64,000 nt of DNA from Saccharopolyspora sp. SCSIO 74807 (GTDB taxonomy: Bacteria; Actinomycetota; Actinomycetes; Mycobacteriales; Pseudonocardiaceae). The notes below the pieces were generated by a model. It was not told where the DNA came from. It saw only the letters and a program-made list of their open reading frames with translations, and did not search any database. Below are positions 40,939 to 50,896 of the stretch, piece by piece (position 1 is the first letter of the stretch; every line of letters begins with the position of its first letter). The position numbers and the translations under genes are program-made. The stretch is from assembly GCF_037023755.1 (NCBI RefSeq), contig NZ_CP146100.1, forward strand, positions 3,503,501-3,567,500, given 5' to 3'.

Positions 40939-41988
40939 ATGAGCGCTGAACTGCGGGTGGGCTTGATCGGTTTCGGTGTCGCTGGCGCGGTGTTCCACGC
41001 GCCGCTGATCGCGGCGAACCCGCAGCTGCGGCTGGCGACGGTCGTCACCGGCTCGCCGGAGCGCCGCGAGCGGGTCCAGACCGAGTACCCGGGTGCGGCC
41101 ATCGTCCCCGACGTGCAGGCCATGCTGGACCGCGAAGATCTGGATCTCGTGGTCGTGGCCAGCCCGAACCGCGCGCACGGCGAGCACACCAGGGCCGCGC
41201 TGCGCGCCGGGCTGCCGGTGGTGGTCGACAAGCCGTTCGCGCCGACCGCCGACGAGGGACGCGAGCTGGTCGAGCTCGCACGGGAACGCGGACTGCCGCT
41301 GACGGTCTTCCAGAACCGCCGGTGGGACAACGACTTCCGCACCGCCGCCGAGCTGATCGCGGACGGCGAGCTCGGCGCGGTGCACCGGTTCGAGTCCCGG
41401 TTCGAGCGCTGGGTGCCGACGCCGAAGTCCGGCTGGCGGGAGTCCGGTGGCGCGCAGGACGCGGGTGGCGTGCTCTACGACCTCGGCAGCCACCTGATCG
41501 ACCAGGCGTTGGCGCTGTTCGGGCCGGTCGAGTCGGTTTACGCGGAGGTGGCCGCGCGCCGCGCGGGCGTCGAAGTGGACGACGACGCGTTCGTGGCGTT
41601 GACGCACTCCGGCGGCGTCCGCTCGCACCTGTGGGTCAGCAAGGTCGCCGCCCAGCACGGTCCGCGGCTGCGGGTGCTGGGTGATCGCGGCGCTTACACC
41701 AAGTTCGGCCTCGATCCGCAGGAAGCGGCGCTGCGCGCGGGGGAACGGCCCGGTCCGGGCTGGGGCGAGGAGCCCGAGGAGTCCTGGGGAGTGCTGGGCA
41801 CGGTGCAGGACTCCCGGCCGGTGCCGACGGTGCCCGGCGCCTACCAGGAGTTCTACGACGCGCTGGCCGCGGCGGTGCGCAACGGCACGCCGCCGCCGGT
41901 GGATCCGGTCGGCCCGATCGTCGGCCTGGAGATCATCGACGCGGCGCGCCGCTCGGCCGCGACCGGCGAGGTCGTGCGCCTCGGCTGA
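40939..41988 (+). CDS. Gfo/Idh/MocA family oxidoreductase
   Basis: 349 residues. NAD(P) motif [18 protein letters not shown], second contact [18 protein letters not shown], the EKP-like [17 protein letters not shown] (Lys is the usual catalytic residue), and [29 protein letters not shown]. Such enzymes oxidise or reduce sugars and inositols. The HAPLI variant and the spacing resemble the YhhX/Gfo group; the exact substrate is open. ATG lies immediately after the promoter. It precedes the phosphoketolase operon by 77 bases. Confidence 0.87.
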   Translation: MSAELRVGLIGFGVAGAVFHAPLIAANPQLRLATVVTGSPERRERVQTEYPGAAIVPDVQAMLDREDLDLVVVASPNRAHGEHTRAALRAGLPVVVDKPFAPTADEGRELVELARERGLPLTVFQNRRWDNDFRTAAELIADGELGAVHRFESRFERWVPTPKSGWRESGGAQDAGGVLYDLGSHLIDQALALFGPVESVYAEVAARRAGVEVDDDAFVALTHSGGVRSHLWVSKVAAQHGPRLRVLGDRGAYTKFGLDPQEAALRAGERPGPGWGEEPEESWGVLGTVQDSRPVPTVPGAYQEFYDALAAAVRNGTPPPVDPVGPIVGLEIIDAARRSAATGEVVRLG

Positions 41989-42065
41989 GGCGGGTTGCGA
42001 TCGCCGCGAACGGGGAACGCCATGAGGTGAACAGCACCCACGGCATCCGCCAAGGAGGTTCGCGG

Positions 42066-44456
42066 ATGGCAACCGCGACGGTGACCGCCGGCCGGACCGA
42101 GTACCTGGACTCGCGGGAACTGCGGGGCGTCCACCAGTGGTGGCGCGCGGCGAACTACCTCTCGGCCGGGCAGATCTACCTGATGGACAACCCGCTGCTG
42201 CGGGAACCGCTGCGCCCGGAGCACGTCAAACCGCGGCTGCTGGGGCACTGGGGCACCACGCCCGGCCTCACGTTCATCTACGCGCACCTGAACCGGGCGA
42301 TCCGTTCCCGGGACCTGGACATGATCTACGTGACCGGCCCGGGGCACGGCGGTCCGGGCCTGGTCGCGGCCGCGTGGCTGGAGGGCACCTACAGCGAGAT
42401 CTATCCGGACGTGGCCCAGGACCTCGAGGGGATGCGCCGGCTGGTCACGCAGTTCTCCTTCCCCGGTGGCGTGCCGAGCCACGTGGCGCCGGAAGTGCCG
42501 GGCTCGATCAACGAAGGCGGCGAACTCGGCTACTCGCTCGCGCACGCCTACGGCGCCGCGTTCGACAACCCGGACCTCACGGTCGCCTGCGTGGTGGGGG
42601 ACGGCGAGGCCGAGACCGGCCCGCTGGCCACCGGCTGGCACTCGAACAAGTTCCTCGACCCGGCGCGCGACGGCGCGGTCCTGCCGATCCTGCACCTGAA
42701 CGACTACAAGATCGCCAACCCGACGGTGCTGTCCCGCATCTCCGAGCCCGAACTGCTGAACCTGTTGCGCGGCAACGGGTACGAGCCGTTCGTGGTCGCC
42801 GGCTCGGAACCCGCCGAGATGCACCAGCTGTTCGCCGCGACCCTGGACCGCTGCCTGGACGAGATCGACGCGATCCGGTCCCGCGCTCGCCGGGACGGTG
42901 TGACCGACCGGCCCACCTGGCCGATGATCGTGCTGCGCAGCCCGAAGGGCTGGACCGGTCCGGACACTGTGGACGGTGCGCGGGTCGCGGGCACGTGGCG
43001 CGCGCACCAGATCCCGATCAGCGACCCGCGCAACGATCGCGACCACTTGCGGCTGCTGGAGAACTGGCTGCGCAGCTACGAACCGGACGAGCTGTTCGAC
43101 TCCGAGGGCAGGCCCGCGCAGCCGGTCCGCGAGCAGCACCCACGGGGCGCGCGGCGGATGAGCGCGAACCCGCACGCCAACGGCGGACACCTGCTGCGCG
43201 GTCTGCGGATGCCGGACTTCCGGGACTACGCGCTGCCGGTGCCGGACCCGGGCGCCACCGACGGCGAGGCGACCAGGGTGCTCGGCACCTTCCTGCGCGA
43301 CGTCATGCGGCGCAACGAGGCGGAGAGCAACTTCCGCGTGTTCGCCCCGGACGAGAACAACTCCAACCGGCTGGACGCGATCCTGGAGGCGACCCCGCGG
43401 GCTTGGATGGGCCGGATCGAACCGGACGACGAGTCGCTGGCCCCGGAAGGCCGGGTCATGGAGGTGCTCTCGGAGCACACCTGCCAGGGCTGGCTGGAGG
43501 GCTACCTGCTCAGCGGCAGGCACGGGTTGTTCTCCTGCTACGAGGCGTTCGCGCACATCGTGGACTCGATGCTCAACCAGCACGCGAAGTGGCTGAAGGT
43601 CGCCAAGCGGCTCGGCTGGCGCCAGCCGATCGCCTCGCTGAACTACCTGCTGACCTCGCACGTCTGGCGCCAGGACCACAACGGCTTCTCGCACCAGGAC
43701 CCGGGATTCATCGACCACGTGGTGAACAAGCGGGCCGAGCTGGTGCGCGTCTACCTGCCGCCGGACGCGAACACGCTGCTGTCGGTCACCGACCACTGCC
43801 TGCGCAGCCGCGACTACATCAACGTCGTGGTGGCGGGCAAGCAAGCCGCCCCGCAATACCTGGACATGGACTCGGCGGTGGTGCACTGCACCAAGGGCAT
43901 CGGCATCTGGGACTGGGCCAGCAACGACGGCGACGGCGAGCCCGCCGACGCGGTGATGGCCTGCGCGGGCGACGTGCCGACGATGGAGACGCTGGCCGCG
44001 GTGGACTGGTTGCGGCGCCGCTTTCCGGACCTGCGGCTGCGCGTGGTCAACGTGGTGGACCTGATGCGACTGCAGGACGAGCGCGAGCACCCGCACGGTC
44101 TGTCCGATGTGGAGTTCGACGCGCTGTTCACCACGGACACGCCGATCATCTTCAACTACCACGGCTATCCCTGGCTGATCCACCGGCTGACCTACCGCAG
44201 GCGCGGCCACCCCAACCTGCACGCCCGCGGCTACAAGGAGGAAGGCACCACGACCACGCCGTTCGACATGTGCGTGCTCAACGAGATCGACCGGTTCAAC
44301 CTGGCGATCGACGTGATCGACCGGGTACCGCGGCTCGGCGAGCGGGCGGGCTACGCGCGCGAGGAGCTCAAGGACAAGCTCATCGAGCACCGGCACCACG
44401 TGACCACCTACGGCGAGGACATGCCAGAGGTGCGGGATTGGAAGTGGGAGTCCTGA
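42066..44456 (+). CDS. xfp: xylulose-5-phosphate/fructose-6-phosphate phosphoketolase
   Basis: 796 residues, thiamine-diphosphate enzyme of normal length. N-terminal [45 protein letters not shown] and EGTYSEIYP; ThDP/Mg motif [50 protein letters not shown]; and C-terminal [17 protein letters not shown] all belong to Xfp. It cleaves xylulose-5-P or fructose-6-P with phosphate to acetyl phosphate plus glyceraldehyde-3-P or erythrose-4-P. AAGGAGG precedes the ATG. The acetate kinase gene overlaps its stop (TGATG), so acetyl phosphate is converted to acetate and ATP. Confidence 0.95.
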   Translation: MATATVTAGRTEYLDSRELRGVHQWWRAANYLSAGQIYLMDNPLLREPLRPEHVKPRLLGHWGTTPGLTFIYAHLNRAIRSRDLDMIYVTGPGHGGPGLVAAAWLEGTYSEIYPDVAQDLEGMRRLVTQFSFPGGVPSHVAPEVPGSINEGGELGYSLAHAYGAAFDNPDLTVACVVGDGEAETGPLATGWHSNKFLDPARDGAVLPILHLNDYKIANPTVLSRISEPELLNLLRGNGYEPFVVAGSEPAEMHQLFAATLDRCLDEIDAIRSRARRDGVTDRPTWPMIVLRSPKGWTGPDTVDGARVAGTWRAHQIPISDPRNDRDHLRLLENWLRSYEPDELFDSEGRPAQPVREQHPRGARRMSANPHANGGHLLRGLRMPDFRDYALPVPDPGATDGEATRVLGTFLRDVMRRNEAESNFRVFAPDENNSNRLDAILEATPRAWMGRIEPDDESLAPEGRVMEVLSEHTCQGWLEGYLLSGRHGLFSCYEAFAHIVDSMLNQHAKWLKVAKRLGWRQPIASLNYLLTSHVWRQDHNGFSHQDPGFIDHVVNKRAELVRVYLPPDANTLLSVTDHCLRSRDYINVVVAGKQAAPQYLDMDSAVVHCTKGIGIWDWASNDGDGEPADAVMACAGDVPTMETLAAVDWLRRRFPDLRLRVVNVVDLMRLQDEREHPHGLSDVEFDALFTTDTPIIFNYHGYPWLIHRLTYRRRGHPNLHARGYKEEGTTTTPFDMCVLNEIDRFNLAIDVIDRVPRLGERAGYAREELKDKLIEHRHHVTTYGEDMPEVRDWKWES

Positions 44457-45547
44457 TGCGGGTGCTGACGGTCAACGCGGGCTCGAGCAGCCTGAAGCTG
44501 CGGCTGCTCGACGACGACGAGCAGCTCGCCGCGCACGACGTGCAGCGCTGGCAGGGCGAGAACGAGCCGATCCGCGACTTCTTCGCCGAGCACGGCGCGG
44601 ACGCTATCGGGCACCGCGTGGTGCACGGCGGCACGCAGGTGACCGGGCCCGCGGTCGTGGACGAGAACCTCGTGCACTACTTGTCGACGCTGACCGATCT
44701 CGCTCCGCTGCACCAGGCGCGGGCGCTGGACGGGATCCGCGCGGCGGAGGAGTGCGCTCCGGGAACGCCTTCGGTGGTGTGCGTGGACACCGCCTTCCAC
44801 AGCACGCTGACGGAAGCCGCCGCCACCTATGCGCTGCCGAAGGAGTGGAACGAGCAGTGGTCGCTGCGCCGCTACGGGTTCCACGGCCTCTCGCACGGCT
44901 ACGCGGCGCGCCGCGTAGCCGAGCTTGCCGGGTCGCAGTCGCAGCAAGGCCGGATCTTGACCTGCCACCTGGGTTCCGGCGCCTCGCTCGCGGCCGTGCG
45001 CGACGGCCGGTGCGTGGACACGACGATGGGTTTCACCCCGGACGAAGGGCTGGTCATGGCCAGCCGCAGCGGATCGGTGGATCCCGGTCTGCTGGGCTGG
45101 CTGCTCACCAGCGGCCGGGTCCAGGTGGACGAGTTGTTCACCGCGATCCAGAAGCGCGCGGGCTTGGCCGGGTTGTCCGGAACCTCCGGCGATCTCCGGG
45201 ACGTGCTCGCTGCCCGCGACGACGGCGACCGGGACGCGGCGCTGGCCTACGACGTGTTCACGCACAGCCTGATCCGGCACGCGGGCGCGATGGTGGCGGT
45301 CATGGGTGGGCTGGACGTGCTGGTGTTCACCGGTGGGCTCGGGGAGCATCAGCCACCGCTGCGGGCTGATCTCGCTGCCGGGCTCGGGTTCCTCGGAGTC
45401 GAGATCGACGAGGACCGCAATGCAGCTACCAGCGACGACGCTGATCTGACCGCGTCGGGCGCGGGTGTCCGGACCGTCCTTGTCGATGCCCGCGAGGACT
45501 TGGAGATCGCCCGGCAGACCCGCTCCGTGCTCGTGCCGGTCGGCTGA
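44456..45547 (+). CDS. ackA: acetate kinase
   Basis: 363 residues, somewhat shorter than the usual 395-400. Signature LTVNAGSSSLKLRLL, HRVVHGG, VCVDTAFHSTLT, YGFHGLSHGYAARRVAEL, LTCHLGSGASLAAV with DTTMGFTPDEGLVMASRSGSVDPG, and DVLVFTGGLGEH are all present. Catalytic Asn, His and Glu residues of the family are kept. It makes ATP from acetyl phosphate produced by the coupled phosphoketolase. No phosphotransacetylase gene is in the window. The 3' end is 8 bases from the convergent GH2 gene. Confidence 0.94.
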   Translation: MRVLTVNAGSSSLKLRLLDDDEQLAAHDVQRWQGENEPIRDFFAEHGADAIGHRVVHGGTQVTGPAVVDENLVHYLSTLTDLAPLHQARALDGIRAAEECAPGTPSVVCVDTAFHSTLTEAAATYALPKEWNEQWSLRRYGFHGLSHGYAARRVAELAGSQSQQGRILTCHLGSGASLAAVRDGRCVDTTMGFTPDEGLVMASRSGSVDPGLLGWLLTSGRVQVDELFTAIQKRAGLAGLSGTSGDLRDVLAARDDGDRDAALAYDVFTHSLIRHAGAMVAVMGGLDVLVFTGGLGEHQPPLRADLAAGLGFLGVEIDEDRNAATSDDADLTASGAGVRTVLVDAREDLEIARQTRSVLVPVG

Positions 45548-45555
45548 GCGCGGGT

Positions 45556-47922
45556 TCACGCGGGTGCAGGCGGACCGTGGACCTCGATCGCGGCGCGGGC
45601 GGACCCCGCGGTCGGGTGGTGCGCGGTCAGCGTGACCGGCCCGGTGCCTGCGAGCCGGCTGCGCAGCCAGACCGCACCGACCCCGCCGGTTTCGGCCAGC
45701 GGGAAGGGATCGCTGCCGACGAGCACCGCCGGACCGGTCACTTCCAGCGCCACATCACCGGGTGTACCGGCGCGATCGGCGCCGTAGCGGTCCACCACGC
45801 GGATCTCGGCGCGCGTGGCGTCCGCGCCGCCGGAGGCGATGCTGCGGTCGTCCGTGCGCAGCGCGAGCCGGTCGGCCCCGCGGTCGGCCGAGAACCGGCG
45901 GCTGCGCACCATCCGGCCGCCGAGGTGGGCATCGATCCGCAACTCCGGCGTGCCGTCCACTGTGGAGAAATCAGCGAAGAACGGCGGATACGGCAGATTC
46001 GGGAACTCGTCGCGCGCCGGGAGCAGCGACGCGAGCGGCTGGTCGTCCAGGAACAGCTCCAGCCGGTCCGCATTGGACCAGATCGCCGCCCGCGCTCCGA
46101 GCTCGCCCACCGGGTGCGAACCGGTCGGATCCCAGTGGAACGACGGCTCGATCACCAAGCGCCGCAACGGATCCACTTGGGACCGGTAGACGGCCGCGCC
46201 CGGCTTCGGCACCCGGAACAGGTCCAGCACGCCCGGCCACTTCACACCGCGGAACACGTTGCCGTTGCCGGACGGGTAGTCGAAACCGGCCCAGCTCAGC
46301 ACTCCCGCGTAGCGCCGGTCCGCGAGCGCGAGGTCGTGCGCCCGCGCGTGCGCGAGCGCCTGGCCCTGCTGGGTCGGCTGGTCGTCGGTGCGCCGGTAGA
46401 ACGTCGCCGGTCCGGACAGCGTGCCAACGGCCTCGCTCACGAGGTACGGGAAATCTCGGCGCGCCGGCGCCAGTTCCGGCCGCAGGCGACCGTCCGGCCC
46501 GGTGCTCGCGGAGTAGTCGTTGCAGGCGAACACGTCGTGCTGGAAATCCGTCGTGCCGTGGTCGGCCTGCAGCACCGCGCCGGTCGTCTGCCGCGAACCG
46601 TCCAGCTCCTTCGCCAGCCGGTCGGTGCGGCGGTAGAACTCGGCGTCGCCGGGGGTTTCGTTGAGCCGTGCGGCCCACAGCACGACCGAAGGATGATTGC
46701 GGTCGCGCACCACCATGTCGTGCACATCGCGATAGGCCCGTTCGGCCCACCGGCCGGTGCCGAGGTGCTGCCAGCCCGGCGGTTCGTCCCACACCAGCAG
46801 ACCGAGTTCGTCGCAGGCGTCCAGGAACGCTTCGTGCTGCGGGTAGTGCGAGCAGCGCACCATGTTGCAGTTCAGCTCGTTGCGCAGGATCTCGGCGTCG
46901 CGCCGTTGCACCCGCGCGGGCATCGCCGCCCCCGCGAACGGATAGAACTGGTGCCGGTTCACCCCGAACAGCTGCCTGCGCACGCCGTTGAGCCGGAACC
47001 CGTCGCGGTCGAAGCGCGCTTCCCGGAACCCGGTGCGCACCCGGCGCCAGTGGACCGGCTGACCAGCCCGGACGAGCGTGACCACCACGTCGTAGAGGTG
47101 CGGCGCGTCCAGCTCCCACAACTGCACGTCCGCGAGATCGCCGACCGCGAGTTCCACGGGATGCCTGCCCGCGGGTGATCGGATCGGCCGCTCGGCCCGG
47201 CCGAACGACTCGGCACCCCGGCGAACTTCCGCGCGCAGCAGGTAATTCTCGCCCCGCGCGAGGTCCAGTTCGCACCGCACCCGGAGCTTGCGCCGGGCGG
47301 CGTCGAGCACGTGCACGGGCTCGGCGAACACGTCCCGCACGTGATCGGCCGGAACGCTGCGCAGCGACACCTCGCGGTAGAGACCGGCGGGCTGCCAGAA
47401 ATCCACCGCGGTGCCCGACGGCCTCCCGTCCGAGGACTCACCGTTCGGCGGCACCTCGGTGTCGAAGCTGCCGTCCACCACGACGTCCAGGTCGTTCTGC
47501 GCCCCCAGCAGCGCCGTGACCTCCCGCTCGAACGGCAGGTAGCCACCGGCGTGCGGCTGCAGCGCTCGCCCGTTGAGCACCGGGTGTGCCGAGGTCAGCG
47601 CGCCCTCGAAGCGCAGGAAATGCCGCAGCCCCGGCTCGATCGGCGCGGTGAACCGCTTGCGGTACAGCCACCGCCGTTCCCACCGAGCCGGGTCCCAGTC
47701 GCCCCAGGACAGCTCCACCGCGGTGTGCGGAACGGCCACTGTGGACAGCTGGTGGTCGTCGACGGTGGCCGGGTCCGTGCCCGGCGGCAGCGGGCCGAAC
47801 GACCAAGCACCGTCCAGCGAGGTGCGCGACTCCCGGACGAGACCGGTGGCGGCGACGGCGGCCGAACCGGCCGCGCCCAGTGCGCGGCGGGCGAACCTGC
47901 GGCGGGAGAACTGAGCGGGCAT
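45556..47922 (-). CDS. Tat-exported glycoside hydrolase family 2 enzyme
   Basis: 788 residues from ATG at 47922. The N-terminus SRRRFARRALGAAGSAAVAATG is a twin-arginine signal. The GH2 sugar-binding domain (TSLDGAWSFGPLPPG, WDPARWERRWLYRKRF) is followed by the Ig-like domain and a TIM barrel with FGVNRHQFYPFAG, NCNMVRCSHYPQHEAFLDACDELGLLVWDEPPGW, the acid/base in LWAARLNETPGDAEFY and a likely nucleophile in PYLVSEAVGT. It would act as an exported beta-galactosidase or beta-glucuronidase-like enzyme; substrate not determinable. C-terminal beta-rich domains end at GPPAPA. It stands alone, convergent with ackA. Confidence 0.87.
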   Translation of the reverse strand: MPAQFSRRRFARRALGAAGSAAVAATGLVRESRTSLDGAWSFGPLPPGTDPATVDDHQLSTVAVPHTAVELSWGDWDPARWERRWLYRKRFTAPIEPGLRHFLRFEGALTSAHPVLNGRALQPHAGGYLPFEREVTALLGAQNDLDVVVDGSFDTEVPPNGESSDGRPSGTAVDFWQPAGLYREVSLRSVPADHVRDVFAEPVHVLDAARRKLRVRCELDLARGENYLLRAEVRRGAESFGRAERPIRSPAGRHPVELAVGDLADVQLWELDAPHLYDVVVTLVRAGQPVHWRRVRTGFREARFDRDGFRLNGVRRQLFGVNRHQFYPFAGAAMPARVQRRDAEILRNELNCNMVRCSHYPQHEAFLDACDELGLLVWDEPPGWQHLGTGRWAERAYRDVHDMVVRDRNHPSVVLWAARLNETPGDAEFYRRTDRLAKELDGSRQTTGAVLQADHGTTDFQHDVFACNDYSASTGPDGRLRPELAPARRDFPYLVSEAVGTLSGPATFYRRTDDQPTQQGQALAHARAHDLALADRRYAGVLSWAGFDYPSGNGNVFRGVKWPGVLDLFRVPKPGAAVYRSQVDPLRRLVIEPSFHWDPTGSHPVGELGARAAIWSNADRLELFLDDQPLASLLPARDEFPNLPYPPFFADFSTVDGTPELRIDAHLGGRMVRSRRFSADRGADRLALRTDDRSIASGGADATRAEIRVVDRYGADRAGTPGDVALEVTGPAVLVGSDPFPLAETGGVGAVWLRSRLAGTGPVTLTAHHPTAGSARAAIEVHGPPAPA

Positions 47923-48042
47923 CGAGTCCGTCCTCGGCTGCGGGGGAGTCCCGAACTCCCGGGACTCGAACTCATCCGAGCACGTGCCGGAACGGCCCAT
48001 CCAGCCGCTGATCCGGTCTTCTCAAGATGTGATCGGCTCCGC

Positions 48043-48339
48043 TCAGCCCCACCTGCTCGGCGGGGCGATCTCGCTGCGCGTGGACCCGTCGTGCGCCACC
48101 GCCTGCGGCATACCGGGCCGGGTACCTCCCCGGCGCTGCGGCCGCTCGGGCTCGGCGGCGCGGATGACCGACCACTGCATGACCAGCACCAGCACGCCGA
48201 GCACCAGCGCTGCCACCGCGGCCCACAACCCCGGTGCGCTGCCCAGGAACCACCACAGCGCGCCCGCGATCCCGGCCGCGGCTCCGCAGATGATCGCGAG
48301 CAGGTGGCAGAGCAGATGCACGGCGTAGCCCTTCACCAA
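48043..48339 (-). CDS. small two-span membrane protein
   Basis: 98 residues from GTG at 48339 with GGAGG 5 bases upstream. Two hydrophobic helices (HLLCHLLAIICGAAAGIAGALWWFL and AAVAALVLGVLVLVMQWSVI) are followed by a basic, Pro/Gly-rich tail of 35 residues. I recognise no family. It lies upstream of the GH2 gene on the same strand, 120 bases away. Confidence 0.6.
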   Translation of the reverse strand: MVKGYAVHLLCHLLAIICGAAAGIAGALWWFLGSAPGLWAAVAALVLGVLVLVMQWSVIRAAEPERPQRRGGTRPGMPQAVAHDGSTRSEIAPPSRWG

Positions 48340-48726
48340 AACCTCCAGGCTGTGCGAGTACGGCGGCGGCGATCACCCGGGGCACGCGCGAGTTCCCGCG
48401 CCGGTTGCCTGGACGCGGGTCAGGTCACAACATCGGGCGAGATCGGTGGTCACCGACCGCGACGCCCCCGAACTGCCGCCGCCATCACTCGATAGTAGCG
48501 CCCAGAATCGCCGAATCGCCTGATCAAGGACTTGGCCTCGGAGAACGTGATCGCCCGGAGGTGGACGGGCGAGCAAACCTCCGCGCAACTGAAGTCCCTC
48601 GATGGGATTGCACCCTCGTCGGTGTCCGGCACCGGTACCGCCCCGGACCTACGGTGAGAACCGGCGCGGCGCCCGCCGGCCCGAGCGGACCCCGCCAAAG
48701 CGCAGGGCACGAATGGCTTTTCGGGG
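48340..48726. other. 387-base stretch without a convincing gene
   Basis: Open frames here on both strands lack family features. TACGGT near 48649 could be a -10 box for the small gene at 48727. No repeat of the 51-bp family is present. Confidence 0.5.
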
Positions 48727-49116
48727 GTGAAGTCGGTGCTGAACACGCTGGCGGTCTTCGCGGTGGCGGCGTCGCTGGGCATCGGAACGATCTTCGGGTC
48801 GCTCATCGCGCTGTGCTGGTTCGAGGCGCGGATGCTCGGCCATCCCGGCCGCGGACGAGCCCGCCGGACCGCCCCCGCGAACACTCCGCAGCGCTCGTGC
48901 ACCTTCCCGGCCCGGAACCTGCCTCGCAGGCAGGTGACAGTCGTGGTCCCGCCGGCCGCCGAACCTCCTCCGAGCTTCGCGGCGCCGCACGCCTCGGTTC
49001 ACAGCACCCGGAAGTCGGCGAAGTCGAAGCCGGGGGAGACCATGCAGGTCACCAGCGATTCCACCGTCGCCGACGCCACCGCTCGCTGCCAGGTCCCGGC
49101 AGGCACCAGCACCTGA
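48727..49116 (+). CDS. possible small membrane protein (doubtful)
   Basis: 129 codons from a GTG at 48727 without a clear ribosome site. The first 35 residues (LNTLAVFAVAASLGIGTIFGSLIALCWFEARM) form a plausible single membrane helix with an aromatic/charged border; the rest is low complexity. The last 118 bases overlap the convergent cupin gene, so the true 3' end or the whole gene is doubtful. Confidence 0.33.
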   Translation: MKSVLNTLAVFAVAASLGIGTIFGSLIALCWFEARMLGHPGRGRARRTAPANTPQRSCTFPARNLPRRQVTVVVPPAAEPPPSFAAPHASVHSTRKSAKSKPGETMQVTSDSTVADATARCQVPAGTST

Positions 49117-49778
49117 GGATCTTGACCGGCACCGACGCCGAGCACGTGGTCCCGCGGCCGCTCCGCAGGCACCGCGCCGTCCCCGCCGAGCGAGAGCGTC
49201 AACGGCCCGCCGCGGTGCCACAGCCACATCTCGGCCGAATCCACCACGTGCCACGCCGAGGACTGGCCGGGCGTGAGCAGGAAGTAGATCGCGGTCGCCG
49301 ACGGCCGGCTCCCGCGCCCGTCCGGTTCCACCGGCACCGGGCTCGTCCAGGTCCGGCGGTACCAACCGCCCTCCGGGTGCGGCAGCAGATCCAGTTCTTC
49401 CGCGGTCCGGCTACGCGTCTCCAGCCCCACGTACCTGCCTTGCGGATCGCGGCGCGCGTAATGCAGCCCGATCACCGCGTCGCGCTCCAGCGGGCCGTAG
49501 ACGTGCGGGAACAGTGCGTCCGACGGCACACCGGCGGGCGGAGCGGGCGCTGCGGGCTCCCAGCGGACCGGCGCTGCGAGCCGATCCGGGTCGAGCTCCA
49601 AGGCGACCATCGGCTCCTCGGTGTCCCGGTGGAGCGTGTTCGCCACCGCCAGCGTCGTGGCGATGTCCGGGGAGCAGTGCACGAAACCCTCGCTGTGCAG
49701 CGACGGGGAACCGATGGTCTCCGGCGCGGAGTGGAACGCGCGCAGCGGCAGCAGGTGCAGCAGGCTGGATCGAGTCAC
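48999..49778 (-). CDS. fusion of DUF952 and DUF985 cupin domains
   Basis: 259 residues from GTG at 49778. Residues 1-100 match DUF952 (LLHLLPLRAFHSAPETIG, EGFVHCSPDIATTLAVAN, VYGPLERDAVIGLHYARRD). From about 125 comes the DUF985 cupin (LLPHPEGGWYRRTWTSP, ATAIYFLLTPGQSSAWHVVDSAEMWLWHRGGPL, VLVPAGTWQRAV, VTCMVSPGFDFADFRVL). The histidine/glutamate in WHVVDSAEMWLWH are the likely metal ligands. Both families occur separately elsewhere; function unknown. It diverges from the dehydrogenase gene at 49917. Confidence 0.83.
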   Translation of the reverse strand: MTRSSLLHLLPLRAFHSAPETIGSPSLHSEGFVHCSPDIATTLAVANTLHRDTEEPMVALELDPDRLAAPVRWEPAAPAPPAGVPSDALFPHVYGPLERDAVIGLHYARRDPQGRYVGLETRSRTAEELDLLPHPEGGWYRRTWTSPVPVEPDGRGSRPSATAIYFLLTPGQSSAWHVVDSAEMWLWHRGGPLTLSLGGDGAVPAERPRDHVLGVGAGQDPQVLVPAGTWQRAVASATVESLVTCMVSPGFDFADFRVL

Positions 49779-49916
49779 TCTGGCAGTCTCTCCCGCGCCG
49801 GCCGCCGTTGTCTCCTATCGCGCGCCGGGCGCGACCGGGCATGTCGAAGATCCGCCGGAGCGGTGCCCGCGGCGCACGATCTACGATCGTGGCCAACCCG
49901 GCGAAGGAGGAGCGCA

Positions 49917-50864
49917 ATGCGGATCGCGGTGCTCGACGACTACCAGAACGTCGCAAGGGACTACGCCGACTGGGACTCGCTGCCCGCCGAAGTCGCGTTC
50001 TTCCACGAGACCAGCACCGATCACGACGAGTTGGTGCGCCGCCTCGAACCGTTCGACGTGATCGCCGCGATGCGCGAGCGCACGCCGTTCCCGCGCGCCC
50101 TGCTCGAAGCGTTGCCGAACCTGAAGCTGCTGGTCACCACCGGCATGAAGAACGCGTCGATCGACATGGCGGCGGCAGCCGAACTCGGCGTCACCGTCTC
50201 CGGCACCCGCGGTGGCTCGTGGCAGGCGACCGCGGAGCTGACCTGGGGGCTGATCCTGGCCGTCACCCGCGACATCCCGGCGCACGACCGCTCGGTGCGC
50301 GAAGGCGGCTGGCAGCGCGGCGTCGGCGTGGAACTGGCCGGGCGGACGTTGGGCGTGCTCGGGCTGGGCCGGCTCGGCAGCCAGGTCGCGACGGTCGGCC
50401 TGGCGCTCGGGATGGAAGTGATCGCCTGGAGCGAGAACCTCACCGAGCAAGCCGCCGCCGAGGTGGGCGCGCTGCGGGTGGACAAGGACCGGTTGTTCCG
50501 CGACTCCGACGTGCTGACCATCCACACCGTGCTGAGCAAGCGCACCCGCGGCCTGGTCGGCGCGGACGAGCTGGCGCTGATGCGCCCGACCGCCTACCTG
50601 GTCAACACCTCGCGCGGCCCGATCGTGGACGAACCCGCGCTGCGCGAAACCCTCCGCGAAGGCCGGATCGCCGGCGCGGGCGTGGACGTGTTCGGCCGCG
50701 AACCGCTGCCCGCCGACGACCCGTGGCGCGAGGTGCCGAACGCCGTGCTCACCCCGCACATCGGCTACGTCACCACGGGTACCTACGAGGCCTTCTACGC
50801 CGAGACGGTGGAGGACGTCCGGGCCTACCTGGACGGCTCACCGATCCGCGTCCTCAACGGCTGA
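49917..50864 (+). CDS. D-2-hydroxyacid dehydrogenase family protein
   Basis: 315 residues. MRIAVLDDYQNVARDYADW is the usual start of the actinobacterial branch. NAD motif GRTLGVLGLGRLGSQVA; catalytic Arg in LVNTSRGPIVDEPAL, Glu in VDVFGREPLP, His in VLTPHIGYVT, all in the order of the family. It reduces 2-oxoacids or oxidises D-2-hydroxyacids; substrate unknown. AAGGAGGAG precedes the ATG. Confidence 0.9.
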   Translation: MRIAVLDDYQNVARDYADWDSLPAEVAFFHETSTDHDELVRRLEPFDVIAAMRERTPFPRALLEALPNLKLLVTTGMKNASIDMAAAAELGVTVSGTRGGSWQATAELTWGLILAVTRDIPAHDRSVREGGWQRGVGVELAGRTLGVLGLGRLGSQVATVGLALGMEVIAWSENLTEQAAAEVGALRVDKDRLFRDSDVLTIHTVLSKRTRGLVGADELALMRPTAYLVNTSRGPIVDEPALRETLREGRIAGAGVDVFGREPLPADDPWREVPNAVLTPHIGYVTTGTYEAFYAETVEDVRAYLDGSPIRVLNG

Positions 50865-50896
50865 GGTGGGCCGGGCGCGCGGCCCGGCCCAGCCGA

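Noticed and set aside
45577-47178. 533-codon open frame opposite the GH2 gene
   Set aside because: It is antisense to a clear glycosidase, is rich in Arg/Pro/His with no family motif, and reflects the high GC at third positions.
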